The notes beneath the pieces are model-generated. The model did no database searches. It saw only the letters and a list, made by a program, of their open reading frames with translations, and had not been told where the DNA came from. Of a DNA stretch of 64,000 nt, positions 7,419 through 16,254 are shown in pieces; position 1 is the stretch's first letter, and each line of letters starts with the position of its first letter. The stretch is from CBDCVO01 sp965223085. Its GTDB lineage: Bacteria > Pseudomonadota > Gammaproteobacteria > Ga0077536. The stretch covers positions 186,001-250,000 of the forward strand of contig OZ244981.1 in NCBI GenBank assembly GCA_965223085.1. The letters run 5' to 3'. A program made the position numbers and the translations under genes.

Positions 7419-8981
7419 CTACGCGAATCGCCGTGCCAAACTAACTAACTCTTCAGCGGTTTTTTTCAGTGTGACGCCAGAATGATAAGTGCGTTCGGCA
7501 TGATGTGTCGCTTCTTCTGAGGACTGCTTGATACGCTCGACATTGGAGCTGATTTCTTCAGAGACACTGCTTTGTTCGTCTGTGGCCGAGGCAATTTGGG
7601 TGATCATGTTTGACACGGAGTTGATCGCTAATTTTATTTGATTAATGCTTTCTTCCACATCAGCGGATAGTTGCACGGTATTGTTCGTGATCGACTGTCC
7701 TTTTTCCATTAATCCGGCCGCATTCGTCGACGATGTACGCAAGCCCTCGATCGTTCCACGAATCGTTTCGGTCGAGATCTGTGTTTGACTCGCGAGCGTC
7801 CTGACTTCGTCTGCGACTACCGCGAAGCCACGCCCACTTTCTCCGGCTCTCGCGGCCTCTATAGCGGCGTTCAAGGCTAATAAATTGGTCTGCTCGGCGA
7901 TGCCTTGAATGACGTCCACAACCGAACCTATTTGCGCGCAGCCCTTTTCCAGTTCGCCGATCGCACCCGACAGATCAGAGATCTCGTTGGATAACTGGTT
8001 GATGATGGTCGTTGATTTATGCACCAGCTCCAAACCGGCATCGGATTGCGCTATCGCTTTTTTCGTTTCCTTGGCGGTCTCAGAGGCGTTCTTCGCAACT
8101 TCTTGCACCGTCTGAGACATTTCGTGAACGGCAACGGCCGCTTGTTCTAGCTGCGAAAATTGCGAGTCGATGGCTTGCTTCGATTGCTCAGCGATAGTCT
8201 GCGCTTGATCTGCAGCATTAGAAACACTGTCGGCCTCATGTTGAACACTTTGCAGCAGCGTGTTGGTTCGAAATTCCTGCATGCGAGCCACAAAAAACAA
8301 ACTACCGAGTTCGTCGCGACGCCCAGTATAGACTTCCTTGCAAAGTTCGCTCACATAATCGTCACAAGCTTCGGCTTGTTTGGCAAGCGGGATGAATACA
8401 GTCCGTAACCAATAAGCCATTAGCGCGACTAATATCAGCAGCGGCAACAATGTTGCGATGGAAGGCCCCGCCGCCAAGATTGGTGCCGCCGTGCCCACGA
8501 CGGCCAACACAGAGAAAAGCCAGAACTTTTTCAATAACGTGCGCGGGAGTAAATTTTTCAACTTCTGTAGCGGGTGAGCGTCTTGAATACCGTAGAGTTT
8601 CTCCGCGCGGTCAACTAAATCACGCTCAGGCATGCGACGCACCGATTGATGGCCGACGATTTCATCCCCTTGCTTGAGCGGGGTAACGAAGGCATCGACC
8701 CAGTAGTGATCGCCGTTCTTGCAACGGTTTTTGACCACCCCCATCCACGGCAAGCCGCGGTTGATCGTCGACCACAAATCTGCGAAGCCAGCCTGGGGCA
8801 TGTCGGGATGGCGCACGATATTGTGGGCCTGTCCGACGAGCTCTTCGCTGCTAAAACCCGCGATGGTACAGAAATAGTCGTTGGCTTCCTCGATAACACC
8901 TTTCGTCGTCGTTCGTGAAATTATCCGGCGATGTGGATCTAGCCGCACTTCAATTTGGGTGACAGGGTAGTTTTTGCGCAT
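7419..8981 (-). CDS. aer: Aer-like PAS-domain methyl-accepting chemotaxis protein
   Basis: 520-residue energy-taxis receptor. Residues 1-110 form a PAS domain of the Aer type (NDYFCTIAGFSSEELVGQAHN, then HPDMP, then YWVDAFVTPL), which in E. coli Aer binds FAD and reports redox state. Two close hydrophobic stretches (about 150-195) make a membrane hairpin. The C-terminal half is a coiled-coil signalling domain with the hairpin tip IAEQTNLLALNAAIEAARAG that contacts CheA and CheW. A near-consensus FliA promoter lies about 110 nt upstream (9095-9121), so the gene is probably expressed with the flagellar regulon. A CheR/CheB-type C-terminal pentapeptide is not seen. Confidence 0.94.
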   Translation of the reverse strand: MRKNYPVTQIEVRLDPHRRIISRTTTKGVIEEANDYFCTIAGFSSEELVGQAHNIVRHPDMPQAGFADLWSTINRGLPWMGVVKNRCKNGDHYWVDAFVTPLKQGDEIVGHQSVRRMPERDLVDRAEKLYGIQDAHPLQKLKNLLPRTLLKKFWLFSVLAVVGTAAPILAAGPSIATLLPLLILVALMAYWLRTVFIPLAKQAEACDDYVSELCKEVYTGRRDELGSLFFVARMQEFRTNTLLQSVQHEADSVSNAADQAQTIAEQSKQAIDSQFSQLEQAAVAVHEMSQTVQEVAKNASETAKETKKAIAQSDAGLELVHKSTTIINQLSNEISDLSGAIGELEKGCAQIGSVVDVIQGIAEQTNLLALNAAIEAARAGESGRGFAVVADEVRTLASQTQISTETIRGTIEGLRTSSTNAAGLMEKGQSITNNTVQLSADVEESINQIKLAINSVSNMITQIASATDEQSSVSEEISSNVERIKQSSEEATHHAERTYHSGVTLKKTAEELVSLARRFA

Positions 8982-9353
8982 TAAGTCAACACTCCGTTCA
9001 CTACCACCGAGATCTCTAGCCCGACGACATCATGAGGGCGGTAGTTGGCGCACAGTTTTATCCGTCGACTCGCATTATCACGAGCTCCCAGACGACATCG
9101 GCATATCGGGAAAAAACTTTATCTTTATAGGGACTTCCAATAATTCTACGGCAGGTTAAGCAGCTTAGGCGGTCTGGACCCAAAGACACGCCTAAATCGT
9201 CGTCGCCCGATCCGACCCCATGGCTTTTGCGTGCGTCTCGTCGCCACTACTGATACCGCCCCGCTACTTGCGTAAAACGAACATCCTTTCTATCTTGTTG
9301 CGGTCGCCCGACGAAGCTTAGGACCTGACTGTGCAACAAGCTACGGCGCTGAA
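8982..9353. other. Divergent intergenic region, Aer-like gene and nuclease
   Basis: Apart from the FliA promoter at 9095-9121 I see no gene, RNA or repeat here. The nuclease promoter cannot be placed with confidence. Confidence 0.5.
9095..9121 (-). promoter_or_regulatory. Sigma-28 (FliA) promoter for the Aer-like gene
   Basis: On the minus strand: TAAAGTTT (9114-9121), 11 nt, GCCGATGT (9095-9102). The FliA consensus is TAAAGTTT-N11-GCCGATAA, so the -35 box is perfect and the -10 box differs only in its last two bases. Spacing is exact. Transcription would begin near 9088, leaving a leader of about 105 nt. Confidence 0.75.
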
Positions 9354-9974
9354 GTGGTGTTGAAACCGCTGCAACGAGGGCTCTGCATAGTCCTGCCTAG
9401 CCTTGCGTTATGGGCAAGCTATTCTTCGTGCTCAGCCTACGATCGGGCCGCCTACCCGCATTGGCTAGACCTCGATGATGACGGCCAAGATACGCGCCAA
9501 GAGATCTTGAGCCGGGACAGTCAAATTCCCGTTGAACGCGGCTTAAATGGAAAGATTCGCAGCGGCTTATGGGTGTGCCCCTACACCGGGAAGATCACGC
9601 GGGATCCGAAAAATATAGACATCGACCATCTCGTGGCGCTAGGCGAGATCGACGCTGCCGGCGGCCATGCCTGGCCGCAAGCGCGCAAAGCGCAATTTGC
9701 AAATGATCCAGACAATCTCGTCGCGGTCTACAAAGGTTCAAATCGTTCAAAGGGTGATAAGGATGCCTATCTTTGGTTACCTCCAAACATCACCAACTGC
9801 ACATGGTACCTCGATAAGCGCCTCGCTGTGTGGGGGAAATACGACGTCACGGTCGATGACACCGAGAAAAAATCCGTCAAGTTCTTCCGCGCAAAGTGTC
9901 CGAAACATGAAATTGGGATAAAACTCAATCGCGTGCGGCGCTGGCTAGGCACCTGGTTTGACGGTCTTTTTTAA
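9354..9974 (+). CDS. Secreted HNH-family nuclease (DUF1524-like)
   Basis: 206 residues from a GTG at 9354 (a second GTG at 9357 is equally possible). A hydrophobic N-terminus (LCIVLPSLALWASYSS, about residues 10-25) is a probable signal peptide. The nuclease core is IDIDHLVALGEIDAAGG with Asp91-His92, then DPDNLVAV with Asn121, then SNRSKGDKD, the order of catalytic and metal-binding residues found in DUF1524/HNH extracellular nucleases. Four cysteines (PYTGK region, NITNCTW, RAKCPK) could give disulfides in an exported protein. Likely role: degradation of environmental DNA for nutrients; no immunity gene or secretion system adjoins it, so an antibacterial toxin is less likely. Confidence 0.8.
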   Translation: MVLKPLQRGLCIVLPSLALWASYSSCSAYDRAAYPHWLDLDDDGQDTRQEILSRDSQIPVERGLNGKIRSGLWVCPYTGKITRDPKNIDIDHLVALGEIDAAGGHAWPQARKAQFANDPDNLVAVYKGSNRSKGDKDAYLWLPPNITNCTWYLDKRLAVWGKYDVTVDDTEKKSVKFFRAKCPKHEIGIKLNRVRRWLGTWFDGLF

Positions 9975-10087
9975 CCAGACGGGCACGGCGCAGTTTCGGT
10001 TTCTAGTGTGTGAATTATCATTTTCCTCCGCTCGGGTTCCATCGTTATAGTTACAGTAGTGCTTAGCTAAATTACCCAATAACCGCA

Positions 10088-11662
10088 ATGAACGAAGTGG
10101 ATCCCAGCTTACAACTATGGGGATGGTTCTTTCTGGCCATCTATATCTCCGCAATGCTATTTTTCGGTGCGCTCGGCATGCGTCGCATCAAAAGCAGTGA
10201 TGACTTCGCAACCGCGCGCGGAAGCTACGGCCCGCTGTTTTTGGCTTTTGCCCTAACCGCGACAGCCGCAAGCGGCGGCACGTTTCTCGGGATCCCCGCG
10301 ATTGCTTACAAATCTGGATTGTCGGCTATGTGGTATGCCACCGCCTATCCGCTCGGCACCTATCTCAGCTTACTTATCTGCTTGCGGGGCATTCGGCGTG
10401 CCGGCGCGAACTTCGGCACCCGCTCTATTCCCGAATATCTAGGCGATCGCTATGATTCTGAGGCATTACGGATCTGCGTCGCGATTTTTTCCATGCTGTT
10501 GTTGTTTTACCTCGCCGCGCAACTGCTTGCCGGGGCAGTGATGTTCAACAAAATGATGGGCTTGGATTTATTGACCGCCTTGATTGTCACCGCGCTAATC
10601 GTCATGTTCTACATCGTTGCCGGGGGCGCGCACGCAGACATATTGACCGACGGGGTGCAAGGCGCGTTGATGCTATTGCTGTCGATCCTCGTCATTTCCA
10701 TGTTCGTTAGTGGTTTTGGTGCCGCGCACGGGCTTGCGGGGGTACTGGAATCGCTGCGCCAACAAGATCCGGATCTTGTCGCAACGTTTAACCCTACTAA
10801 CCCAGTCCTAAATTCCCCCTGGGACGTCTTTGCGATATTTCTCATGCATATGCCCTTGGGCCTGCTACCCCACGTGGCGAATAAGCTGTGGGCCTTAAAA
10901 AACGACCGCGATCAAAATACTTTCATCGCTATCGCTTTTGTTTTTGGGATGCTCTTGCCCCTGGTGACGCTGGGAGGGATCTTATGCCGCGCGATCTTAG
11001 GTGATAGTTTGCTCGTCGAAGGCGCGAGTCCGAACGATGCGATCCCCGCGTTGTTCATCGCAACCATGCCGACCTGGCTGGCGGCAATGATCGGCGCCGG
11101 TGTGCTTGCCGCGATCATGTCGACGGCCGATGGGCTGGTCGTTTCTACCTCGCAAGTTTTTGCTAATGATATCTATCGACGCTCTATCGCGCCCCGCTTA
11201 AGCGTAAAACCGGCTGACGCAGATATCGATCGCATCGCACTCAACATCAGCCGCCTTGCCACCGTCGCGATCGTAGCGGTGGCGATCTGGCTCGCCTGGC
11301 AATCGCAAACGATGAACGTGGCGATTTTGATCGCGGCCGGCGTGGGCGGCATGGTCGCGGTAATTTCCGGCCCAATTTTCATGGGTATCTTGTGGCCGGG
11401 CACGACCAAGGCTGGTGCGCTGACCGGATTCGCGGCCGGCGTGCTGACCTTCGTGCTGGCAAAAATGGCCTGGCTACCGCTGCGCTGGTTCGCAGATTCC
11501 CGTCTTGAAGGCGCCGCGCAGTGGTTTATCGAGCAAGCACCGAACCCCTTCGCCTGCGGCAGTCTGGGCATTATCACATCGATCGTGGCCACCATAGCAG
11601 TATCACTGGTGACGAAACGGCCTAGCGAAGCGCATTTGCGCCGGGTATTGAATCAAGCCTAA
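10088..11662 (+). CDS. Sodium:solute symporter (SSS) family transporter
   Basis: 524-residue inner-membrane carrier with about 13 hydrophobic helices. Family signatures include FLAFALTATAASGGTFLGIPA in the first helices and IMSTADGLVVSTSQVFANDI around residue 340, which carries part of the Na+ site in SSS proteins. Substrate is unknown; the position upstream of the homoprotocatechuate genes allows, but does not show, an aromatic acid or other carboxylate. The start is ATG 10088; no strong ribosome binding site is seen. The gene converges with the fumarylacetoacetase-family gene at 11705. Confidence 0.9.
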   Translation: MNEVDPSLQLWGWFFLAIYISAMLFFGALGMRRIKSSDDFATARGSYGPLFLAFALTATAASGGTFLGIPAIAYKSGLSAMWYATAYPLGTYLSLLICLRGIRRAGANFGTRSIPEYLGDRYDSEALRICVAIFSMLLLFYLAAQLLAGAVMFNKMMGLDLLTALIVTALIVMFYIVAGGAHADILTDGVQGALMLLLSILVISMFVSGFGAAHGLAGVLESLRQQDPDLVATFNPTNPVLNSPWDVFAIFLMHMPLGLLPHVANKLWALKNDRDQNTFIAIAFVFGMLLPLVTLGGILCRAILGDSLLVEGASPNDAIPALFIATMPTWLAAMIGAGVLAAIMSTADGLVVSTSQVFANDIYRRSIAPRLSVKPADADIDRIALNISRLATVAIVAVAIWLAWQSQTMNVAILIAAGVGGMVAVISGPIFMGILWPGTTKAGALTGFAAGVLTFVLAKMAWLPLRWFADSRLEGAAQWFIEQAPNPFACGSLGIITSIVATIAVSLVTKRPSEAHLRRVLNQA

Positions 11663-11675
11663 ATTGCAAAACCCG

Positions 11676-11710
11676 CCCGGATAGTACACCAGGTGCTCGT
11701 TGCGCTACGC
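11676..11710 (+). repeat. Dispersed repeat, copy A
   Basis: Reads CCCGGATAGTACACCAGG then TGCTCGTTGCGCTACGC. Related sequences occur at 40547, 51497 and 52881. This copy overlaps the last codons of the minus-strand gene at 11705. Confidence 0.45.
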
Positions 11711-12565
11711 AATCGTCGGGTCATCCTCAACGCGGTTACGCAAAACCCCCACCCCCGGTACTTCGACTTCAATGGTATCGCCGGGCCGCAAATACCGCGG
11801 TGGTTGAAAACGGGCGCCGGCGCCAAGCGGCGTACCCGTAGCAATCATGTCACCGGGTTTGAGAATAAAAAACGTCGACAAATAGTGAATGATGTAGGCA
11901 AAGGAAAACATCAGGTTGGCGGTGCAATCGTGCTGACGTTGGGTGCCATTGACGCGGGTAGTAACGGTAAGTGCGGCATAGTCGTCAAACTCGTCCGCGG
12001 TAACGAAGTAGGGGCCGACGCCGCCGGAGCGGACAAAATTCTTTCCAGGCGTAACGTTAAATTTTCCGTGCCGCAGCCAGTCCCGCACGGTACCTTCGTT
12101 CATGATCGTCAAACCCGCGATATGATCGCACGCCGCGCGTTCCGGGATCCGGTGACCCGTCTTGCCGATCACGATGACAATTTCGCCTTCATAGTCGAAC
12201 TGATGTGACTCGGGTGGCCGCCACACGCTTTGCTCATGACCCGCAAGCGAGTCGATTGTGCGCATGAAGACGCTCGGGTAGGCAGGCGCTCGAGTATCAT
12301 CACGATATTCATCGTTGCGCCGCGCGTAGTTAACGCCGATGCAGACGATTTTCTCCGGGGCATGGATCGGCGGCAGCAGCGTGACGTCGGTGAAATCAAA
12401 ATCGACATCGACTCGTGCCTGCCTGGACGCGACAGCACCCAAACCGTTGGACTGCAACGCGACCAGCAAGCTGCCCCCTTGCCGCGCCCCTAAATCGATG
12501 ATGCCGGCGTCTGTAGCGAGCCCCCAGGACGTTCCCGAGGACGTTCTAAACGTCACGCATCGCAT
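11705..12565 (-). CDS. hpaG: Fumarylacetoacetate hydrolase family, candidate HpaG decarboxylase
   Basis: 286-residue FAH-fold enzyme when started at ATG 12565; the upstream TTG at 12580 would place the start inside a palindrome and is less likely. Metal ligands are in FDYEGEIVIVIGK (two Glu plus a later Asp/Glu), with the family signatures LTIMNEGTVRDW and KPGDMIATGTPLG. It stands divergent to hpaE and the pathway otherwise lacks 5-oxopent-3-ene-1,2,5-tricarboxylate decarboxylase, the step between HpaF and HpaH, so it is the best candidate for that reaction. E. coli HpaG is a tandem double domain of about 430 aa; this is a single domain, as in split hpaG1/hpaG2 systems. Another FAH enzyme lies at 28681. 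Function by context: moderate certainty. Confidence 0.75.
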   Translation of the reverse strand: MRCVTFRTSSGTSWGLATDAGIIDLGARQGGSLLVALQSNGLGAVASRQARVDVDFDFTDVTLLPPIHAPEKIVCIGVNYARRNDEYRDDTRAPAYPSVFMRTIDSLAGHEQSVWRPPESHQFDYEGEIVIVIGKTGHRIPERAACDHIAGLTIMNEGTVRDWLRHGKFNVTPGKNFVRSGGVGPYFVTADEFDDYAALTVTTRVNGTQRQHDCTANLMFSFAYIIHYLSTFFILKPGDMIATGTPLGAGARFQPPRYLRPGDTIEVEVPGVGVLRNRVEDDPTIA

Positions 12566-12573
12566 CGTTTTTT

Positions 12574-12589
12574 TGTGCAATTTTGCACA
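12574..12589. promoter_or_regulatory. Palindromic candidate operator between hpaG and hpaE
   Basis: TGTGCAA-TT-TTGCACA, a perfect 16-bp palindrome 9 nt upstream of the preferred hpaG ATG. A diverged relative, CGCGCAATTTGGTGTA, lies at 12629-12646 nearer to hpaE. Palindromes of this size suit a MarR- or GntR-type dimer; HpaR of E. coli is MarR-type. No regulator gene is present next to it, so the binding protein is unknown. Confidence 0.5.
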
Positions 12590-12677
12590 TCACCCTCCGA
12601 CCGTATTGGGCGCCACTTGAACCCATGTTCGCGCAATTTGGTGTATCTTTATTGTAGGCTTAACAAGCGCATTCCAC

Positions 12678-14195
12678 ATGCCAGATTTCACCCACAACCG
12701 GGAAACCGCGACCGTCTACCTGCAACGGTTCGCACAGAATATTACCGGGCATTACATCGACGGTTGCTTTGTCGCGCCCCGAGATCGGGAGGTTTTCGAG
12801 AACCTATCACCGAGTGACAACACCTCCCTAGGACAAGTGCAAGCCGGTAACCAAGAGGATATCAACAACGCGAGCGTGGCCGCCGCTCGGGCGTTCCCCG
12901 CCTGGCGTGACATGAGCGGCAAGGAGCGCCGTGCGCTGTTGCATCGCTGCGCTGATCTCATCGAAGCGCGCGCCGAGGAGATCGCCCTCATCGAAAGCAT
13001 GGACTGTGGTCAGCCCATCCGTTTCATGAAACAGGCAGCCGTACGCGGTGCGGCGAATTTTCGTTTTTTTGCGGATAAAGCACCGGAAGCCCGCAATGGT
13101 CTGGCCTTGCACCAAGACCAACATACAAACTATACGCTGCGCAATCCGATCGGCCCGGTCGGCATCATTACCCCTTGGAATACCCCGTTTATGCTCGCGA
13201 CCTGGAAGATCGCGCCGGCGCTCGCTGCGGGGTGCACGGTCGTGCACAAACCCGCCGAGCTCAGCCCGCTCAGTGCTATGCTGCTCGCGGAGATCAGTCG
13301 CGAAGCTGGCCTCCCCGCTGGCGTGTGGAATACCGTGAACGGCTACGGCGAAGTGGCTGGTAGGACACTCACCGAACACGCGGCGATCAAAGCCGTTGCT
13401 TTAGTGGGCGAGACCGTTACCGGCAGACACGTCATGCGTCAGGGGGCGGACACCCTAAAACGCGTGCATTTTGAGCTCGGCGGCAAAAACCCCGTTATCG
13501 TCTTCGACGATGCCGACTTCGAACGCGCGCTCGACGCTGTGGTTTTCATGATTTACAGCCTCAACGGGCAACGCTGCACGTCCAGCTCACGCCTGTTGAT
13601 CCAACACGGGCTCGAAGACCGCTTTGTTAGCGCGCTCGAAACGCGTGTGCGGGCATTGCGCGTTGGCCATTGCCTGGATCCGCGCACCGAAGTAGGACCG
13701 CTTATTCACGCAGATCACCTCGCCAAAGTCATGCGCTACATGGACATCGCGCGCACCGAGGGCGCCACGATTGCCGTCGGCGGTGAACCGCGCAAAGACC
13801 TCGGTCCGGGGAACTACTTGAGCCCAACCTTGTTCACCGGTGCAGACAATTCAATGCGCATCGCGCGCGAAGAAATTTTTGGTCCCGTACTCACCGTGAT
13901 CGGCTTCGAGACCGAAGACGATGCGCTACAGATTGCTAACGACACGCCCTACGGTCTCAGCGCTTACATCTGGACCCGCGATGTCGGCCGTGCAGTACGC
14001 CTCGCCGAGCGCGTAGAGGCCGGTATGCTATGGGTAAATTCGGAAAATAATCGCAACCTGCCCTCGCCGTTTGGGGGCGTGAAAATGAGTGGTATTGGTC
14101 GTGACGGCGGCGACTACAGTTTTGACTTTTACATGGAAACGAAAAACGTGTGCATCGCCCACGATACCCATAAAGTACCCCTATTAGGTCGCTAA
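12678..14195 (+). CDS. hpaE: 5-carboxymethyl-2-hydroxymuconate semialdehyde dehydrogenase
   Basis: 505-residue NAD-dependent aldehyde dehydrogenase that oxidises the ring-cleavage product of homoprotocatechuate. Catalytic Glu266 (VHFELGGKNP) and nucleophile Cys300 (LNGQRCTSSSR) are both present, as are IITPWNTPFML and the oxyanion Asn in it. It is directly followed by hpaD (15-nt gap), hpaF, hpaH and hpaI, so the specific HpaE assignment rests on gene order as well as family. Upstream spacing to the divergent hpaG candidate is about 110 nt, containing the palindrome at 12574-12589. No strong Shine-Dalgarno is seen before the ATG. Confidence 0.92.
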   Translation: MPDFTHNRETATVYLQRFAQNITGHYIDGCFVAPRDREVFENLSPSDNTSLGQVQAGNQEDINNASVAAARAFPAWRDMSGKERRALLHRCADLIEARAEEIALIESMDCGQPIRFMKQAAVRGAANFRFFADKAPEARNGLALHQDQHTNYTLRNPIGPVGIITPWNTPFMLATWKIAPALAAGCTVVHKPAELSPLSAMLLAEISREAGLPAGVWNTVNGYGEVAGRTLTEHAAIKAVALVGETVTGRHVMRQGADTLKRVHFELGGKNPVIVFDDADFERALDAVVFMIYSLNGQRCTSSSRLLIQHGLEDRFVSALETRVRALRVGHCLDPRTEVGPLIHADHLAKVMRYMDIARTEGATIAVGGEPRKDLGPGNYLSPTLFTGADNSMRIAREEIFGPVLTVIGFETEDDALQIANDTPYGLSAYIWTRDVGRAVRLAERVEAGMLWVNSENNRNLPSPFGGVKMSGIGRDGGDYSFDFYMETKNVCIAHDTHKVPLLGR

Positions 14196-14210
14196 CCCGG
14201 TAATCATCGC

Positions 14211-15059
14211 ATGGGCACACTCGCGCTGGCAGCAAAAATAACCCATGTGCCGTCGATGTACTTGTCGGAGCAGGCAGGCCGCCACTACGGTTGCCGCGAC
14301 GCTGCTATTCAGGGACATTATGAAATCTCCCGCCGTTGTCGCGACCTCGGGGTCGATACGATAGTGGTCTTTGATAGCCATTGGCTCGTTAACTCTGGCT
14401 ATCATATAAACAACGCACCTCACTTCAAGGGCTTGTATACCAGCAACGAACTCCCCCACTTCATCAAGAACATGCCTTACGAATATGATGGCAACCCTGC
14501 CTTAGGCGACTTAATCGCGACATCCGCGAGCGCTGCCGGTGTGTTTACGCGCGCGCACAAAGACACGAGCTTGGGGCTGGAATACGGCGCGCTCGTGCCG
14601 ATGCGCTACATGAACCCGGATCGCTATTTCAAGCTCGTCTCGGTCGCGGCCTTGTGCACCGTGCATAATCTCGAGGACAGCGCGACCTTAGGTGCGGCGC
14701 TGCGCGCAGCAGTTGAACGCGACTACGACGGCATCGTCGCGATCCTTGCGTCGGGTTCTTTATCGCACCGCTTTGCCCAGAACCCGGTCGCTGAAGCGTA
14801 TTTTGATCGGATCTGGTCGCCGTTTTTAGAGGCCTTCGATCGCAACGTCGTGACAATGTGGCAAAACGGTGACTGGAAAACGTTCACCGCACTATTGCCA
14901 GAGTACGCTGAGAAGTGTCACGGCGAAGGTTTTATGCACGATACCGCAATGCTCTTGGGGGCACTGGGCTGGGATCAGTACCAAGGCAAGGTCGAAGTCA
15001 TCACGCCCTACTTTGGCAGTTCGGGCACCGGCCAGATTAACGCGATTTTTCCGCTCTAA
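14211..15059 (+). CDS. hpaD: 3,4-dihydroxyphenylacetate 2,3-dioxygenase
   Basis: 282-residue class III (LigB-type) extradiol dioxygenase that opens homoprotocatechuate between carbons 2 and 3. Likely Fe(II) ligands are His12 (ITHVPSM), His57 (VVFDSHW) and a Glu in the C-terminal GEGFMHDTAMLLGALGW segment, which is very close to E. coli HpaD; FGSSGTGQINAIFP at the C-terminus also matches. This family is distinct from the vicinal-oxygen-chelate homoprotocatechuate dioxygenases of Brevibacterium. It sits between hpaE and hpaF, spacing 15 and 3 nt. Confidence 0.95.
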   Translation: MGTLALAAKITHVPSMYLSEQAGRHYGCRDAAIQGHYEISRRCRDLGVDTIVVFDSHWLVNSGYHINNAPHFKGLYTSNELPHFIKNMPYEYDGNPALGDLIATSASAAGVFTRAHKDTSLGLEYGALVPMRYMNPDRYFKLVSVAALCTVHNLEDSATLGAALRAAVERDYDGIVAILASGSLSHRFAQNPVAEAYFDRIWSPFLEAFDRNVVTMWQNGDWKTFTALLPEYAEKCHGEGFMHDTAMLLGALGWDQYQGKVEVITPYFGSSGTGQINAIFPL

Positions 15060-15062
15060 GTC

Positions 15063-15431
15063 GTGGCGCATTTCATCTATGAATATTCTGCCAACCTGCC
15101 CACGGAGGTCCTCGACCTGCCCGGCCTCATGGCAAAATTGCACCGCGTCGCGGCGGATACGAACGTCTTTCCACTCGCAGCGATGCGCAGCCGCGCGATT
15201 CGGTGCGAAGAATATTTGCTTGGCGATGGTGACCCGGCCAATGGATTTGTGAACGTGAGCATGAAGGTTGGTAGCGGACGTGACTTGCATACCCGGCGGC
15301 ACTGCGGTGAATTGTTATTCGAAGCATTAGTTCAACACCTACAACCCTTGCTAGCTAGCATGCCGCTGGCGATTTCATTCGAAATGCGCGAACTCGATGA
15401 ATACGTCAAATTCAACAAAAAAAACTATTGA
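15063..15431 (+). CDS. hpaF: 5-carboxymethyl-2-hydroxymuconate isomerase with Ala at position 1
   Basis: 122-residue member of the CHMI branch of the tautomerase superfamily, isomerising 5-carboxymethyl-2-hydroxymuconate to its oxo form. It matches E. coli HpaF through HFIYEYSANL, FPLAAMRSRA, MKVGSGRDL and ISFEMRELD. The start is the GTG at 15063, four nt after the hpaD stop; codon 2 is GCG (Ala), whereas the family has the catalytic N-terminal proline there. No other start is possible because a TAA lies just upstream in frame. Either the enzyme uses an N-terminal alanine amine, with lower activity, or it has been relaxed. Confidence 0.9.
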   Translation: MAHFIYEYSANLPTEVLDLPGLMAKLHRVAADTNVFPLAAMRSRAIRCEEYLLGDGDPANGFVNVSMKVGSGRDLHTRRHCGELLFEALVQHLQPLLASMPLAISFEMRELDEYVKFNKKNY

Positions 15432-15433
15432 TC

Positions 15434-16234
15434 ATGTTAAGTCCAGAGCAGATCGCGACTGCCGCTGAGCGGCTCTACGAGGCGGAGAAAACAGGTACGC
15501 AAATCCCCGCCTTGACGCTAGAGTACGACATGGACATGGACGACGCTTACGCCGTGCAAAAGCAGTGGGTTGAACGCAAGATCCGGGAAGGCGCCGCAAT
15601 CCTCGGTTACAAAATCGGCCTTACCTCGCGGGCCATGCAAGCAGCGGTCAATATCGACCAGCCCGATTATGGTGTCTTATTGGACACGATGGCCTTTCCC
15701 AACAGAAGCCGCATCCAGACTGGGGACTTCACCGATCCGCGCGTTGAAGTTGAATTAGCATTCAATTTAAAAAAACCGTTGCGGGGAGAAAATATCACCG
15801 TCGCTCAGGTTTTGGATGCGACAGACTATGTCGTTCCGGCCGTGGAGCTGATCGCGGCACGCAGCTTTCGCGTCGATCCTAATTCCGGTTACGTGCGCAA
15901 AATCTACGACACCATTGCAGATAACGCCGCGAACGCCGGCGTCATCGTGGGCGACCACCGCGTCGCGCCCCATGCGATCGATCTGCGCTGGACGGGCGCG
16001 CTGCTTTACCGAAATGAGCAAATCGAAGAGACCGGTTTGGCGGCTGGTGTATTGGATCATCCCGCGCATGGCATCGCCTGGATCTGCAAACGTTTCGCCG
16101 CGCACGGCATCGGGCTAGCACCGGGACAATTATTATTATCGGGTTCTTTTACTCGCCCCGTCGATGTAAGTAGCGGCGATAACATTCGCGCCGATTATGG
16201 TCCCTTGGGCGAAATCACGATCGATTTCATCTAG
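15434..16234 (+). CDS. hpaH: 2-oxo-hept-4-ene-1,7-dioate hydratase
   Basis: 266-residue member of the hydratase/decarboxylase family (FAH-related fold) that hydrates 2-oxohept-4-ene-1,7-dioate to 4-hydroxy-2-oxoheptanedioate. Very close to E. coli HpaH in KIGLTSRAMQ, ATDYVVPAVELI, DTIADNAANAGVIVG and LLLSGSFTRPV; metal-binding acids are in DPRVEVELAF. I prefer the ATG at 15434, two nt after the hpaF stop, over a TTG at 15428 that overlaps it. Tight spacing shows one operon. Confidence 0.94.
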   Translation: MLSPEQIATAAERLYEAEKTGTQIPALTLEYDMDMDDAYAVQKQWVERKIREGAAILGYKIGLTSRAMQAAVNIDQPDYGVLLDTMAFPNRSRIQTGDFTDPRVEVELAFNLKKPLRGENITVAQVLDATDYVVPAVELIAARSFRVDPNSGYVRKIYDTIADNAANAGVIVGDHRVAPHAIDLRWTGALLYRNEQIEETGLAAGVLDHPAHGIAWICKRFAAHGIGLAPGQLLLSGSFTRPVDVSSGDNIRADYGPLGEITIDFI

Positions 16235-16254
16235 GCGACGAGGCGGTAGTTGCG

